64,000 bases of DNA from Cristatella mucedo (lineage: Eukaryota > Bryozoa > Phylactolaemata > Cristatellidae), in contig WPIO01000031.1 in NCBI GenBank assembly GCA_009760855.2, forward strand, positions 1,259,001-1,323,000, in the 5' to 3' direction. The first letter of the stretch is position 1; the number at the start of each line of letters is the position of its first letter. Below, piece after piece: positions 23,633 to 36,619 of the stretch. The translations under genes and the position numbers were made by a program. Under the pieces are notes generated by a model. That model had not been told where the DNA came from, searched no databases, and saw only the letters and a list, made by a program, of their open reading frames with translations.

Positions 23633-26600
23633 ATCTACGACAGGAAGCGACAAAGGTACCATCAAAGTGGAATTCGGCACCACCAATAAATTATCTTAAT
23701 GGAACAATACGTGGAGTTTCTGATGAGGTTTCGGGTGAACACATTAAAGTAGCCCCAGTCTCTGTTGGTATAGATCGAGCTTCTAAGAATCCAGCATCAC
23801 ATTTACAGACTTTTTGTACTGTAGCGGACGTCGAAGACAAAAACTTAGCTTATTTTTCCGGAGTTCAAGATATATTATGCAATAATATTTCTCCCAGTAT
23901 GTATGCAGCTAATGTAACCCCGGCTCCAGGCAGCGAGTACCTCAAATTTGTGCAGAAAGCAGAACCTGCTAGATTACCTCATGCACCATACACGGTATCT
24001 CGCCCCCTTCCAGACGTAGCGGCTCCTCATTCACAGAATATTATTAATGGTGCATGCTCCGATAGCAATCACGGCCGACATCCACAATATTTTGGCAAAA
24101 GCAAATGGTATGCCTCGGAACAGCCATACCAGCCAGGAGCACTGCAACCTCCAGAGCACTTGCTGGAGCAACCGACTGTCGAGGGCTATCCGTCGAAACA
24201 GAAAACACAGTTTCCAATCTTTGCCACGGACACCAGCGTTCGGGATCGAGTAGTCGAACCAGACTCGTTTCCTGAAGAGCCGTCTCAGAAGCTGCAAGTG
24301 TCGCGGCCAAGCCTCCATTCTGTTTCTGATTCCTCTGTCGGTTTGGGACCTCGAATGGCCCTCGATCCCTGCGGACCCTTCAATTACTTTTCTCAATCAG
24401 CAGTTTCTGGTGTCGCCCAAGCCCACGCTTCGAAGGCTGTCTCAAGCTTCAGTAGTCAACCACCCCAAAGCGGCATAAATAGGCCGGATGTTCCTGAGAA
24501 GAGTGGACTTGTTCCTGTGATTAATCAAATTGCACACTCATCGCCCGTCTCTTTGGTCGAAGCTGTGCCCATTGCAGGTTTGAATACATGGTTACCAATG
24601 AAAACGCTTGATTTAGGTGGTGGTACGCCGCCTTTAGGAAGCACCGAGATTAAATTTGAAGGTAAAATCCCTTCTTCGATAGACTCGTCGAGTTTCTATT
24701 CTGGTACAGATGCTTCGATCAGTATGAGTGCAGTATCAGAACACCTTGACACGGGATCGTCGGCACACACTCCGTTGACTGTTCAGTCTCATCCGGATAG
24801 CAGGGATACGTTAGCTGAAACTTTTACAGTCGGCGTAAAAGGATTTTCCAAAATAAACCCCGCCAAAAATGAAACGGTCATCGCACTCGGGCAGCGAGCT
24901 GAAAGCAAAGAGCAATTCGTATCAGAGGCAGTTCAGACGCTTGCATCGAATGCTCGTCCGAAGGGTGACGCTCATCCTCTGGAATTGCTGAAACATCAAT
25001 TGCCTCAAGGCCACACTGGGCGGACAGCAGAACTTCCTACTGATATCGGCGTTTCACGGCAAAGCAGCCATGACGGCATTGCTGGTCAGCGGTTCAGTGC
25101 CAATTCGGCTTCTGCAGACACTTTTCATGTGGTGTCCGACGAGTCAGCAAGCATCAGAAGCTCCTCTGTGACATCCACCAGCAGTAAACAGACGGATGGA
25201 ATCGCTGAAAAGTCTGAGTGCCTAAAACCTGTGTATGACCATCCCGCAGTTGAAATAGCTGAACCTGAGACTCAATCTAATATGCATAAGCTTGGTAGCT
25301 TCGGAGCTTTTAGGCATGACTTGATGCTAGACAGTCAGACAGAACTTGTTCTACCGAATAAGACGTCCGAAGAGTCAGCTGCCACTAACTTTACTGCTTC
25401 AGATGCTTCAGCCAGCGTAACAGCTCCTGAATACCCGCTGAAGCACTTAGGCGTCTTTGGCTGGCCGTCAAAACCACTCGAAAAAGACTCGGCGATTGCT
25501 GTCAGCACCAAGGAGCCGTCAATGCGACAACTTCCCTTCGCAGGCTGTGGCATACCTGAACCGCACTCCCTTTCGCTAATACGGCCAGCTGACTACTCTG
25601 GCTCGGAAAGCACGATAATTGTATCAAAAACCGACGACAATTCAGCCAGGTCGGATTCGCTTGACCTCCAAGATTCAACGTATACAGGTTCTGACCAATC
25701 AACAGGATTAACCAAGTCAAGGCTAAAGGATCACTTTGAGGGCATTGTGCATCCAGCTGATTTGACTCCACCATGCAGTGAGCTCGGATCAGGTCCACCT
25801 AAAGCGAATACCGTCTTCAGCGGTTCCAAAATTGAATTAATCACGAATTCAGGCCTTCTCGCTGGCGTTGAGCATGAATCTAGCCAACTGCAGAGCTCCC
25901 CTGACCCATCAGTCTGCATGTATACAGGCTCGGACGTGTCTGCTAGCGTAGCATCTCCCAATTTCAACCAGATTATGTCAGAAGGAAAAACGTTTCACCC
26001 AGATGCAACGAATGAATCCTTGCTGACTGTGCCAAGCATGAAACCCAGATTTCCGCCATTTAAGGTGACTGGTGATTCAATTCGCTCCAGCTTAGAAACA
26101 ATAAAAAGCCCCCTTCCTGGCGCCAAACTCGAACCTTTTCATCAGCAGAGCACGCCAGATTCATTCGTCAGCTACCATACTGGTACTGACGTGTCGGCTA
26201 GCTTAATAATTCCTCTGCTAGGTGGCATCACTATTTCTCCTGCTGCAAACCTTTCACATATAATGCAGCAAAAGTATGACATGCCTCCCTTTAGTCACAG
26301 GGAAAGCATCGCTGCGGTTCGGGAAGTCTTGGACCTGGACCAGGATCGTCTGTTGTCGGAGCCCCAAAGAATTACTGAAACCAATGAGTTGCAGGTCAGG
26401 CTGGCACCATTCATCCACGCACCTCCTGATGTGTCTGCAAATGTAGCTCAAGATCTGGCATCGCAGCATGAGCTTCTATATCCCGCACCCCAGGACCGCC
26501 GCTTGGTGACCTCGAATATTCTACTTTCACATGGTGCTTATCCTTCACTCGGAATAAAAAACCTGCTTCGCGATAAATCGTACCCTCCTTCTTTAAGTTT

Positions 26601-29600
26601 CGACGGGCGCATTCTTGCTGTGCCTCAAATAAAAATAGCACGTCCTACTGAGCAGCCTGACGAAGCAAAGCTAGCGCCGTTGGAGGCTTTAGAGTATAGG
26701 CCATCACTAACTACGACGTTAAATAGTTCCATTAATTTGAGCGACAAGACGGCTCTTGATTCCTTACTGTCTACAACCTATTCCGGCTATGACGCCTCTG
26801 GCAGCAGGCATTCCATGGGTTATGATGGCAGCACAAAACCTGGGGAGCACTCTTCTATGCAAGTTCGCTCCAAAAACGCCTCATTTGATTCCATCGACCG
26901 AAAACCTCTCACACACGGCCACCACCTTGACATTGACAATCGAGCAGCCTCAGAAAACCTTGAGCGGGACGCACACCAGTCGGATTCGCAGAATGGAGCC
27001 CAAGAACATTCCATTTACATCAGAAAGTCTGCTGCAAATGTCTCAACGGACGTATCTATTAATACTCCTTCATATAATGTTAAACATGGAGAACGAGAGG
27101 CCCTGCAGGCATCAGCTGCGGACGTAGAATCGAGTGCAGGAGGGTTGTTAAACAAGAAGCTTTCGTCAATATGCTCGTACAAAGTTTCGCCGACAGTGAC
27201 AGCCCAAAGTTTCTACACAGGATCCGATGTCTCTGGCGTTTTAAATCCGCAATTGCAAGTGCCTTCCATGGATTCTGACATCAAACAATTAGGTAATACT
27301 GAATCCAATAAAGAAAGAATCGATAGTACCAACTCAATTGACAAGCAGGTAATTAGATCTTCAAAATCCTCTGCAACAACTTTCTACATTGGATCGGATA
27401 ATTCTGCAAGTATGCATCCACAATTACAAAGCTGCAAATCCCAGCATCTAAAGCAGCCTCAGTTTACTGCATCGGCAGTTGCACATTCAAGTAGTCAGCA
27501 GGATGCTCGCCAACTGCTACACTTGTCTGATTTGAGGCCTCTTGAAGAGATTACATTTCAATCCGAGTCAGTGTCGCAAAACGAGCACTTATTAATGAAC
27601 GGACCTGATGTCACATTGGTGCCTGAAGACGAGCTAAATTATTTCAAACATCCAGAGGTTAATCTTGAACTATTTGCGGCTTCAGCTTCCCGCGACCCAA
27701 ATCGTATTACTCTGGCTAAACCAGACTCAAAATCAGGCTCTTTTGTCTCGGAAAAGTTTGACCAACGTATTTCTCTAGAAGTTAGTTTAATACCAGCAGA
27801 GAAACCTTCGTTCGCTAGCCGAGAGGTAAATCTCAAAAGTCATTACGAAGTATACCCTGGGCATGAGCTAGCGGCTGACTTGTTACCACCTTCTGATTCG
27901 GTAATGATTATCGATAGACATTCATTAACGAGCAAACCTTCGCCCTACGCATCCGAGCAATCTGAACAGACGGCCACTACATACACAGGTTCTGATGCTT
28001 CCGCTATTGTTTCAGAAACTCCCAGAGGCAAATCTCAAACAATTCCAGATCCCAATGGTTTAATTCAGCCTATTCAAAAATCTCATGTTTGGTCCCACCC
28101 TACCACGAGTCCAGTTGCAGTTGATTCACCGGAATCTAAGAATGAAATTTCGGGCAGAGACAATGATTTCAAAATTCATCCCAAATTACACCCTGGGCAG
28201 GAGCTACCAGCTGACTTTTTACGACCTGCTGAATCGCGCAGAGTTAGCGATCGACAATCATTAAGGAGCGAGCCGTCTCCCTACACGCTCGAGCATTCTG
28301 AACTCGAGACCACAACTTACATAGCCTCTGACGCTTCCGCAAGTCTTTCAGAAAAGCCGAGAGTCGAATATCAAATATCACCACCAACCGAAAATGTATT
28401 GCAGCCTATTCAAAGATTTGACATTCGGTCCCACTCTCACACGAGCCAAGGTGCAGTTGATTCACCGGAATTTAATAATAGAACGTCTAGTAGAGATGTG
28501 GATTTCGAATTTCATCCAGAATTGTATCCCAGGGATGAGCTTGTGGCAGACTTTTTACGACCTGATTCACCTAGAATCGGGGATATAAATTCATTAAGGA
28601 GTAAACCTGTGCCCTACGAATCCAAGCCTTCTGAAGTCGAGGTCACAACTTACAGGGGTTCTGATGCTTCCGTGAGTGTGTCAGAAAAGCCGAGAGACGA
28701 ATATAAAAGAATGCCAGCAATCGACAATTTACCTCTGCCTATGCAAGGATCCACTAATGTGTCCCGCTCTCTCACGAGCCAGGGCGCATTTGTTTCACCG
28801 GAGTCACAGATTCGAAAGAGTAGTGCAGACGTTGATCTCGAAAGTCATTCCGAGGTTTACCCGGGGCACGAGCTACTGGAAGACTCACAACCTCCCGATT
28901 CACCCAGGATCGGGGATATACGTTCATTAAGGAGCCTATCTTCCCCTTACGCATTCGATCATTCTGAACTCAAGGCCACAACTTATGGGGGCTCTGATGC
29001 TTCCGAGAGTCTTTCAGAAAATCCGAGAACCGAATATCAAATGTTGCCAGCAATAGACGATTTATCTCAGCCTATTCAAGGATTCCCCATTTGGTCACAC
29101 TCGCTCACAAGCCCAAGGTCATTTGATTCACCGGCATCTAAGAATAGAATGCACAGTAGAGACATAGATCTGAAGCATCGTACTGAATTATACTCTGGGC
29201 ATTATTTGGAGGCTGGCGCTTTACGACCTCCTGGCTCACCCAGAATCGGCAATGTACATTCACTCAGGAGTGAAACGTCGCCTTACACATCCGAGCATTC
29301 CAAACTCAATGCCACAACCTATACAGGTTCTGATGCTTCCGGAAGTGTTTCAGACAAGCCGAGAGCTGAATGTCGCATAATACCTCCAACAGAGGATTTA
29401 TGTCAGCCTGCTCAAAAATCCCCTGCTTGGTCCCACACGCTTAAAAGCCCAAGGATTGTTGATTCACCAGCACCTAAGAATAGAACGCCTGGTAGTGAAG
29501 TGGATCTCAGAGGTCGTCAAGAAGTGTATTCTGAGCATGATCTTGTGGCCGGGTTTTTACCTGATTCACCCAGAGTTAGCAACGTACATCTGTTAAAAAG

Positions 29601-32600
29601 CAAACCTTCGCTCTACACATACAACCATTCTGAACTCGAGGTCAAAACATATGGGGGCTCGGATGCTTTTGCGAGTCTTTCCGAAAAGCCGAGAGCAGAT
29701 TATCAAATAACGCCAGCCACCGACTATTTATCTCAGCCTATTCAAGGATCTCTTAATGGTTCCCACTCTCTAATTAGCCCCGGCCCATTTATTTTGCCGG
29801 AATCACAGGTTCGAACGCCTGGTAGAGACTCGGATCTCAAAATTCATCCCGAAGAGTACCCCGGCAATCAGCTATTGGCTGGCTTCTTACACCCGCCTGA
29901 TCCGACCAGAATTACCGACGTACATTCGTTAAGGCGCGAACCGACGTCTTACACATCCGAGCGATCTGTACACGAAACCACAACTTACACAGGCTCTGAT
30001 GCTTCCGCGAGTTTTTCAGAAATGCCGATAGCCGAATATCAAATATTGCCAGCAACAGACGATTTATCTCAGCCTGTTCAAGGATCCGCCATATGGTCCC
30101 ATTCGCTCACGAGCCCAAGGGCAGCTGATTCACCGGTATCTAAGAATAGAACGCCTCGTAGAGAAGTGGATCTCACAAGTCATCCTGAAGTGTACTCTGA
30201 GCATGATCTTGTGGCTGGCTTTTTACGTTCTCCTGATTCGCCCAGAATAAGCAACGTACATCCATTAAAAAGCAAACCGTCGCCCTACACGTCCAACCAG
30301 TCTCTAGCTATTCCAGCCGAATTTAACTTGCCTGAATCACATATTCGAACGCATAGCAGAGACGAGGATCTCAAAAGTCATTCTGGAGTTTATCCTGGGG
30401 TTGAGCAAGTAGCAGAGTTACCACCTTCTGATTTGCCCAGAATTAAGGATATACATCCCTTAAGGAGCGAACCGTCACATTACACATCCAACCGTTTTGA
30501 ACTCGAAAACACAATTTATAGGGGATCTGATGCGTCTACAAGTGTTTCCGAAAAGCCGGGAGGCAAATCTAAAATAACGCCATCAACCAATGACGTATCT
30601 CAGCATATTCCATGGTCCCTTAATTTGTCGCACTCTCTCACTAGCCCAGGTGCATTTGATTCACCGTCATCTCAGAATAGAACTCCTCGTAGAGACTTGG
30701 ATCTCAAAATTCATCCCGAAGAGTACACTGGTAATGAGCTAGTGGCCGGCTTTTTACGCCCTCCTGATTCGCCCAGAACTATCACCGTACATTCATTAAG
30801 GAGCGAACCCTCAATGTATGCGTCCGAGCGCTCTTTACGCGAGACCACAACTTACACAGGCTCGGATGCTTCTGCTAGTTTTTCAGAAATGCCGCTAGCC
30901 AAATATCAAGTATTGCCACCAACAGACGATTTATCTCAGCGTGTTCAAGGATCCCCTACACGGTCCCATTCGCTCACAAGCCCAAAGGCATCTGATTCAC
31001 CAGCATCTAAGAATAGAACGCCTAGTAGAGAAGCGGATCTCACAAGCTATCCCAAACCGTACCCTTGGCTTGAGCTAATGGCAGAATTACCACCTCCCGA
31101 TTCACCCAGAATTGAAGATATAGGTTCATTAAGGAGCAAACCTTCGCCCTACACATCCAAGCGTTTTGAACTCGAAACCACAACTTATAGTGGATCTGAT
31201 GCTTCTACAAGTCTTTCCAAAAAGCTGGGAGGCAAATCTCAAATAACGCCATCAACCAATGACCTATCTCAGCATATTCCACGGTCCCCTAATTGGTCGC
31301 ATTCTCTCACTAGTCCGGATGCATTTGATTCATCGTCGCCTAAGAATAGAACGCCTAGTAGAGACTTGGATCTCAAAATTCATCCCAAAGACTACCGTGG
31401 CAATCAGCTATTGGCTGGATTTTTACACGCTCCTGATTCGACCAGAATTAGCAAGGTACATTCGGTAAGGAGTGAATCGTCGCCCTACACATCCGAGCGC
31501 TCTGTACACGAGACCACAACTTACACAGGCTCGGATGCTTCCGCGAGTTTTTCAGAAATGCCGCTAGCCGAATATCAAATATTGCCAGCAACAGACAATT
31601 TATCTCAGCCTGTTCAAGGATCCCCTACATGGTCCCATTCGCTCACAAGCCCAAAGGCATTCGATTCACCAGCATCTAAGAATAGAACGCCTCGTAGAGA
31701 AGTGGATCTCGAAAATTGTCTCGAAATGCACTCTGAGCATGATCTTGAGGCTAGCTTTTTACGCCCTCCTGATTCGCCCAGGATTAGCAAAGTACATCCA
31801 TCAAAAAGTAAACCGTCGCCCTATACATCCGAGCATTCACAAAGGAACGCTACAATATATAGGAGTTCTGATGCTTCCGCGAGTGTTTCAGAAAAGCCGA
31901 GAGCCGAATATCCCGTATTGCCAGAATCCGTGGATTTATCACAGCCGATTCAAGGGCCGCCTAATTTACCACACTCTCTCACTAGGCCGGATGCACTTGT
32001 TTTTCCGGAATCTCCTATTCGAACGCCTAGCAGAGACGTGGATCTTAACCGTCATCACAAAGTGTACCCTGGGCTTGACCTTGCGGCTAACTTTGTACTA
32101 CCTCCTGATTCACCCAGAATCAGCAGTATACGTTTATTAGGGAGCGAACCTTCGCCCTGCACATCCGAGAAATCTGAGCTCGAAGCTGCAACTTATATAA
32201 GGTCTGATGCTTCCAAAAATGTTTCAGCAACGCCGAGAGCCGAATATCAAATATTGCCAGTAACCAACGGTTTATCTCTGCCTATTCAAGGATCCCCTAT
32301 TCGGTCGCACTCGCTCACAAGCCTGGGGGCTGTAGATTCGGCTGCATCTAAGTTTCGAACGCAGCCAAAGCCGCTGGTACAAGATTTTAAACTAGTGGCA
32401 GATGTCGCTGCGTCAGCTCAGAATTTAGACGAGTTTTCTGCCCAGCATGCAGACGCTGCCGAAGCGGCTGCAGAGCGAGGACCGCCTCAGCCTTTCATAA
32501 CCACGCCCAACGACCGAATATTGTGGGGTGCGGACCGGGCTCGTGGTGCTGAGCTCATGGCAACCTCGGCAGTGCAGCGGAGAGACATCATTCAAGCCCA

Positions 32601-35600
32601 GCAGAGTGCTTCTAGGGTTTTAGTTATGGATAAGTCTAATGCCGCAAGTATGGATATGTACCCAGCTCCTTCGATTAATGCTGGTCAGACTGATCAAAAT
32701 TTTATGGATATAATCGCAGCAACACATCCTCAAGACTTGTTCGAGCCATCCATTGACCAGCAGTGGAAACCAGCTCCTAGTCCGACGTACTTTGATGGAT
32801 ACAATGATATGCTAATGCAGCGAGCTGGAACCTTAGGCAGGAGCAGCAGCATGCGATCAGTTGAAATCTCTAACGGGATGCTGAAATCGGGTCTTTTGTC
32901 TCAGCATCTGTTGTCCGGAATAAACCTGCGTTTACACGCTAGTGCTTCAGCAGCAATGGGTTCTACCAAGGAGAGACCTTACCTATCTGTTTCAAGACAG
33001 GTTTCGGATCCACTTCTTAGTATCCAAGCTCGCAAAACTGGCCAACCCATAGCGGCGGAATTAAAATATCAAAATTCAGGAACGCGCAGCTCTGATGTAA
33101 GGACATTTGAAACGCAAGACTACGGTAGAGGCTTCCGCAGTTACCTTTTTGCCACTGAAGAGCTTCCCTGGACTAGAGAGGAAAGAAAATTTCAGCCTGA
33201 CAGCGTACCATCAGCCAGCGCTGTACGACGTCCTCTGAGGACCGGCTCGGATTCATCTCGCCCAGTGGATGCACTTGTCAGCGGACTTCCGGATTCTTCG
33301 CAAGCCGCCTCGCCATGGATAGGGCAGCTCACTCGGACGTCACAGAGATCGAGAGCGTACACCGAAGCGCTGCTGCAGCCGCCGCACTTGGAAAGATCTG
33401 TCAACATCTTGAAAGCACACTCTGCTGAATATGCGACAAAGGAAGTGTCTCCTCTCTCTAACGTGGAAGTCGACGACGACAAGCAAAAGGGCGAGACATC
33501 CATCCCAACAGAATTTCTAGCGGGACCTGTAGCAGTTTATAAAGCTCGAAGACCTGTGACGGATTTTTTTAGAGCAAGGACCGCTCTTGGTGCACTGGAC
33601 TCTTCTTTGATGCAGACTGCACGACTACCAGACGATTCCATTCAATACCGGCAATCTCAAGCTCCATTTAATACCGGTCACTTTGAGCGTACCTTGCACC
33701 GCCATCCGGCGTCGCGCGACTGGGAAGCTTATAACAGCATGATCTCCGCCTATCCTGTGTCTATAGACCCGGAAATGCGTCCCTATAGGATAGAAGAGCC
33801 AGATTTCTATCCTTTTCGCGATACATGGCCGCCGATACCTTATGCAGGCATGTCAATGTCAACAGGTCAAGAACCTCAGAAATTGCAAGAGACATACTTG
33901 ATGATAGAGCAAACTAATAGTCCTCCGTATCAGATGGAGCAGCCGCGCATGATTAGCCAACGTGTACGTCGGCGTATCGTTCGCCACTTTCCTGACTTTT
34001 CAGCCAACAATCCCCTCCAACAATTCTCTCCGGACGCCCCATATTTTATTGGCCAGGGTATTTCGAATGTCGTCGGGGAAAGAATTCCGTACTATGTGGC
34101 TGAAAGTCCATCGCCTCAGCGCGTCCCACAATTCGTTCCGCGGAGCATAGGTCGAGCTTCATCTAGACGTGGTATACTCTCAGTGGCCAGCGCTTGGTAT
34201 GAAACGAGTCAGGACCTCACGTCCGCGTCGCTTTATTCTGCTGGCCAACCGTACATGAGAGCCATTGTAGCGAGCCCAGACTTCGCAAATTCTCCAATAA
34301 ACGCTCCCGTTCTGCCAACGTTTTCGTCAATAATCACAACACCGAGACCGGACATCTCAAGAGCCAGTCAGTGGCCCTCGGACGTCTCAGAAATGACACA
34401 TCCTCAGTACCAAGCACTCCGTCCTCGGCTTACGTACAAAGGTGAAGTTGAGACCCTGAGATCGAGCCGCTCTGCTGTGACGTCACAACTCCATCCTAGT
34501 TGGGCTCGCCCTAACGCTCCGCTGGCGATAGCTGCAGACGTGCCAGCTGGACCTAAGGAACGCGCATATGCGCGGATACAAAACGTCGATTCGTTAAGCG
34601 TTTCGCCGTCACTGAGATCTAGCAGAAAAGAGCAGTCGGTGGCGCCACCTGCCGGCGATCCTTTATCGGGCCGTGGCTCTCGCTCGGATCACCGCTTGCA
34701 TGCCGAGCGGCGGTCTGGACTACGGTTTGACCGACCATCGTCTCGGCCTATCGCGGGTTACGAGCGGGAACAGCAGCATCAGCAGGACCAGCATGTCAAA
34801 CTTCCAGTTCGAAGTTCAAATCGAGCTCACTCGGAAACAGCAGTGAGAAACCTGAGAGCTGCCGAGCCTCTGTTCGACGTAAAGAAACTCAGGTCTGAAA
34901 CTATAAGGGCACCGTCAGAAACGAGCGCCAATGTCCGCAACGCGAGCAGACTATCGCTTAGGCAGATTATCGAAACGAAAGATCGAAAGGAAAGAAAGGA
35001 CGCTAGCTATTCGTCAATGCATAGAGACCGCGATCGAAGTGCGCCGGCACTTTCACTCCTTGCCAGAGAACCTAGTCAATCTCGCTCCCTAATAGGGCCT
35101 GTGGGTGTGCGAGACATGCGTCGGGCTATCTCAACAGACGGTGCGGTCCTTACAAATTGGCAAGATGGAAAGTTCTCGCGGCCTAGCGAAGCCAGATGGC
35201 CAACGAAGATGTCTGCTGTGAAGCGTGCTGAGGAGCAAGATTTTAGACGAATGCAAGGTCACGAGTGGAATATTGTCGGTACTCGGAGTGGAAACCTGTT
35301 GGATGTGCCAAATAAAGATTCTTCATTTTCACGCCAGAAAGGTAACGAGCTAGTCGGAACCTACGCAATCCAAGATGGGATAAAAACTCGTCCATTTCTT
35401 TCTCGAAGCTACGTAGAACCGAAAGGATCTGCAAAGCGCACGGATGTCATTGGCACCCAGAGGACTTTCGAAGAGATTGTCAAGCCATCCAGCTCCCTTA
35501 AATTCCCTGGCGAATGGCCACTCATCGAAATCCTTTCTGAAAATGTAGGTAACTTGCATGCATCCGGTTTAATTAAGCGACCTCATTCCGCGCCTGCTAT

Positions 35601-36165
35601 TGGGCCAACGCTGTCTGCCAAGTCGGCCCCCAATTTTTCGAGGAGTGCCTCCGTCACGCGGTCACGAGGTCACGAAGGGCATGCAGAGCACATGTATGCC
35701 CGTGCCTTTCCTGTCCCGGTGGAAAAAACTTATGCACAAGGACGAAAAGTCTTGATTCCGGAAAACGTGTTGAATTTATTTACCGAATCTCATCGGAATG
35801 AGCCATCGACGTCGGAACTTGTGGCTGCCATGTCAGCAATATCGACGACAGGTAGCTTCCAGATGCAACCTGATAGCTTGATGCCTACTCCAGCGGAGGG
35901 AGCTGGTGAAATCGAAGCTTATGGATACGACGAAACGGTGCCGAACGACCCCGCCTCACAGTTCGCTCCTTTGAGGTCACGTCTGTCCACGCATCGAGCG
36001 CCTGCAGATAAGCATTCTGAGCGGACAACATTCGAATATCCTGCAGCTTCACTTAGGCACGATTGGCTCATAACGAGCGATAAGCAAAATGAATGGACGC
36101 ACCAATTTCAGACTAATGACGTGCCAATATCGGAACAGATAATGGGGATGCTTCCTTATGATCAG
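23633..36165 (+). CDS. Giant modular gene, 12.5-kb exon with YTGSDAS repeat arrays
   Basis: A single uninterrupted frame of 12,533 nt (about 4,178 codons) from acceptor tttattttgtag (phase 1) to donor GATCAG|gtatgt (phase 0). The ATG at 23899 is not a required start: the frame continues upstream to the acceptor. Three zones are visible. Residues about 1-1390 contain about nine scattered copies of a [FY]-x-G-[ST]-D-x-S-[AG]-S motif, spaced mostly 60-120 residues apart. Residues about 1398-2905 are a tandem array of about 112-residue units centred on the same motif. Residues about 2906-4178 are unique, with a run of Arg/Ser-rich sequence near the end. Ser and Pro dominate and Cys is very rare, so long disorder is likely. 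No signal peptide, membrane segment or enzyme motif seen. The size suggests a structural, scaffold or cytoskeletal linker role, but that is only inference. Confidence 0.88.
27826..32350 (+). repeat. Coding tandem array, about 336-bp units
   Basis: Thirteen copies of the core T-T-T-Y-T-G-S-D-A-S-A-S lie at about 27970, 28313, 28650, 28980, 29314, 29644, 29984, 30512, 30849, 31186, 31519, 31853 and 32190. Typical spacing is 332-340 nt. Each unit continues S-E-K-P-R-A-E-Y, D-L-S-Q-P-I-Q-G, S-H-S-L-T-S-P, K-N-R-T-P-S-R-D-V-D-L, Y-P-G-H-E-L, F-L-R-P-P-D-S-P-R-I, S-L-R-S-E-P-S-P-Y-T-S-E. One interval (29984 to 30512) holds an extra partial unit that has lost the core motif. Confidence 0.93.
29644..31850 (+). 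repeat. Two-unit higher-order repeat inside the array
   Basis: Units alternate between two subtypes. Subtype 1 carries G-S-D-A-[SF]-[AT]-S-[LV]-S, I-T-P-[AS]-T and D-L-K-I-H-P-[EK]-[ED]-Y. Subtype 2 carries S-F-S-E-M-P and Q-[IV]-L-P-[AP]-T-D, followed in two of the three copies by R-R-E-V-D-L. The pair occurs three times (cores 29644/29984, 30512/30849, 31186/31519), a period of about 670 nt, so the later growth of the array was by dimer duplication. Confidence 0.8.
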
Positions 36166-36324
36166 GTATGTGAGGTCTTTCCCGGTGCCATCGCATTCCA
36201 CAGCACCGTTCAATGAATTGGGTGCAGCACTGGGCCGCGGGCCGCCGGTTGCGAAACTGCGTCGAAGTAGGTGCTTAATCCCTACCCCTTTCAAATTTAA
36301 TTATTAGGTGTTCTAATATTTCAG
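36166..36324. other. Short intron
   Basis: Intron of 159 nt, gtatgt to ctaatatttcag, the only phase-0 intron assigned. Its length is a multiple of three, but it contains stops in the host frame, so retention would truncate the protein. Confidence 0.75.
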
Positions 36325-36619
36325 CAACCACCAATGAGGGACGACGTGGGCGACACATCCTTAATAACAGTTAGAGAAACCGCTGGCCATGCGGAATTGG
36401 GATGGCCAACTGCAGTTGATCCAAATGCAGTCAGAGGTCACGGCATTGGTATCCCTCCTGATTTTGGACAGTTGCGAGAAGTCCATGAGCTACACCCACT
36501 GTCAGTTGTGTACGATGGGTCTGTTCCACTGGATAAGTACGTGGAAGAGAAAAGCGACATTATTCGAGAGGAGCGAGACATGGCCAAAGAGCAACAACGT
36601 CTCAGTGCAAATACGGATG
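36325..36619 (+). CDS. Giant modular gene, charged linker exon (98 codons)
   Basis: Exon of 295 nt, phase 0 to 1, acceptor ttctaatatttcag, donor GATG|gtaagt. The peptide opens Q-P-P-M-R-D-D-V-G-D and ends with a strongly charged, probably helical stretch (V-E-E-K-S-D-I-I-R-E-E-R-D-M-A-K-E-Q-Q-R-L), the best coiled-coil-like segment in the window. It returns the gene to the phase-1 convention after the phase-0 intron. Confidence 0.78.
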
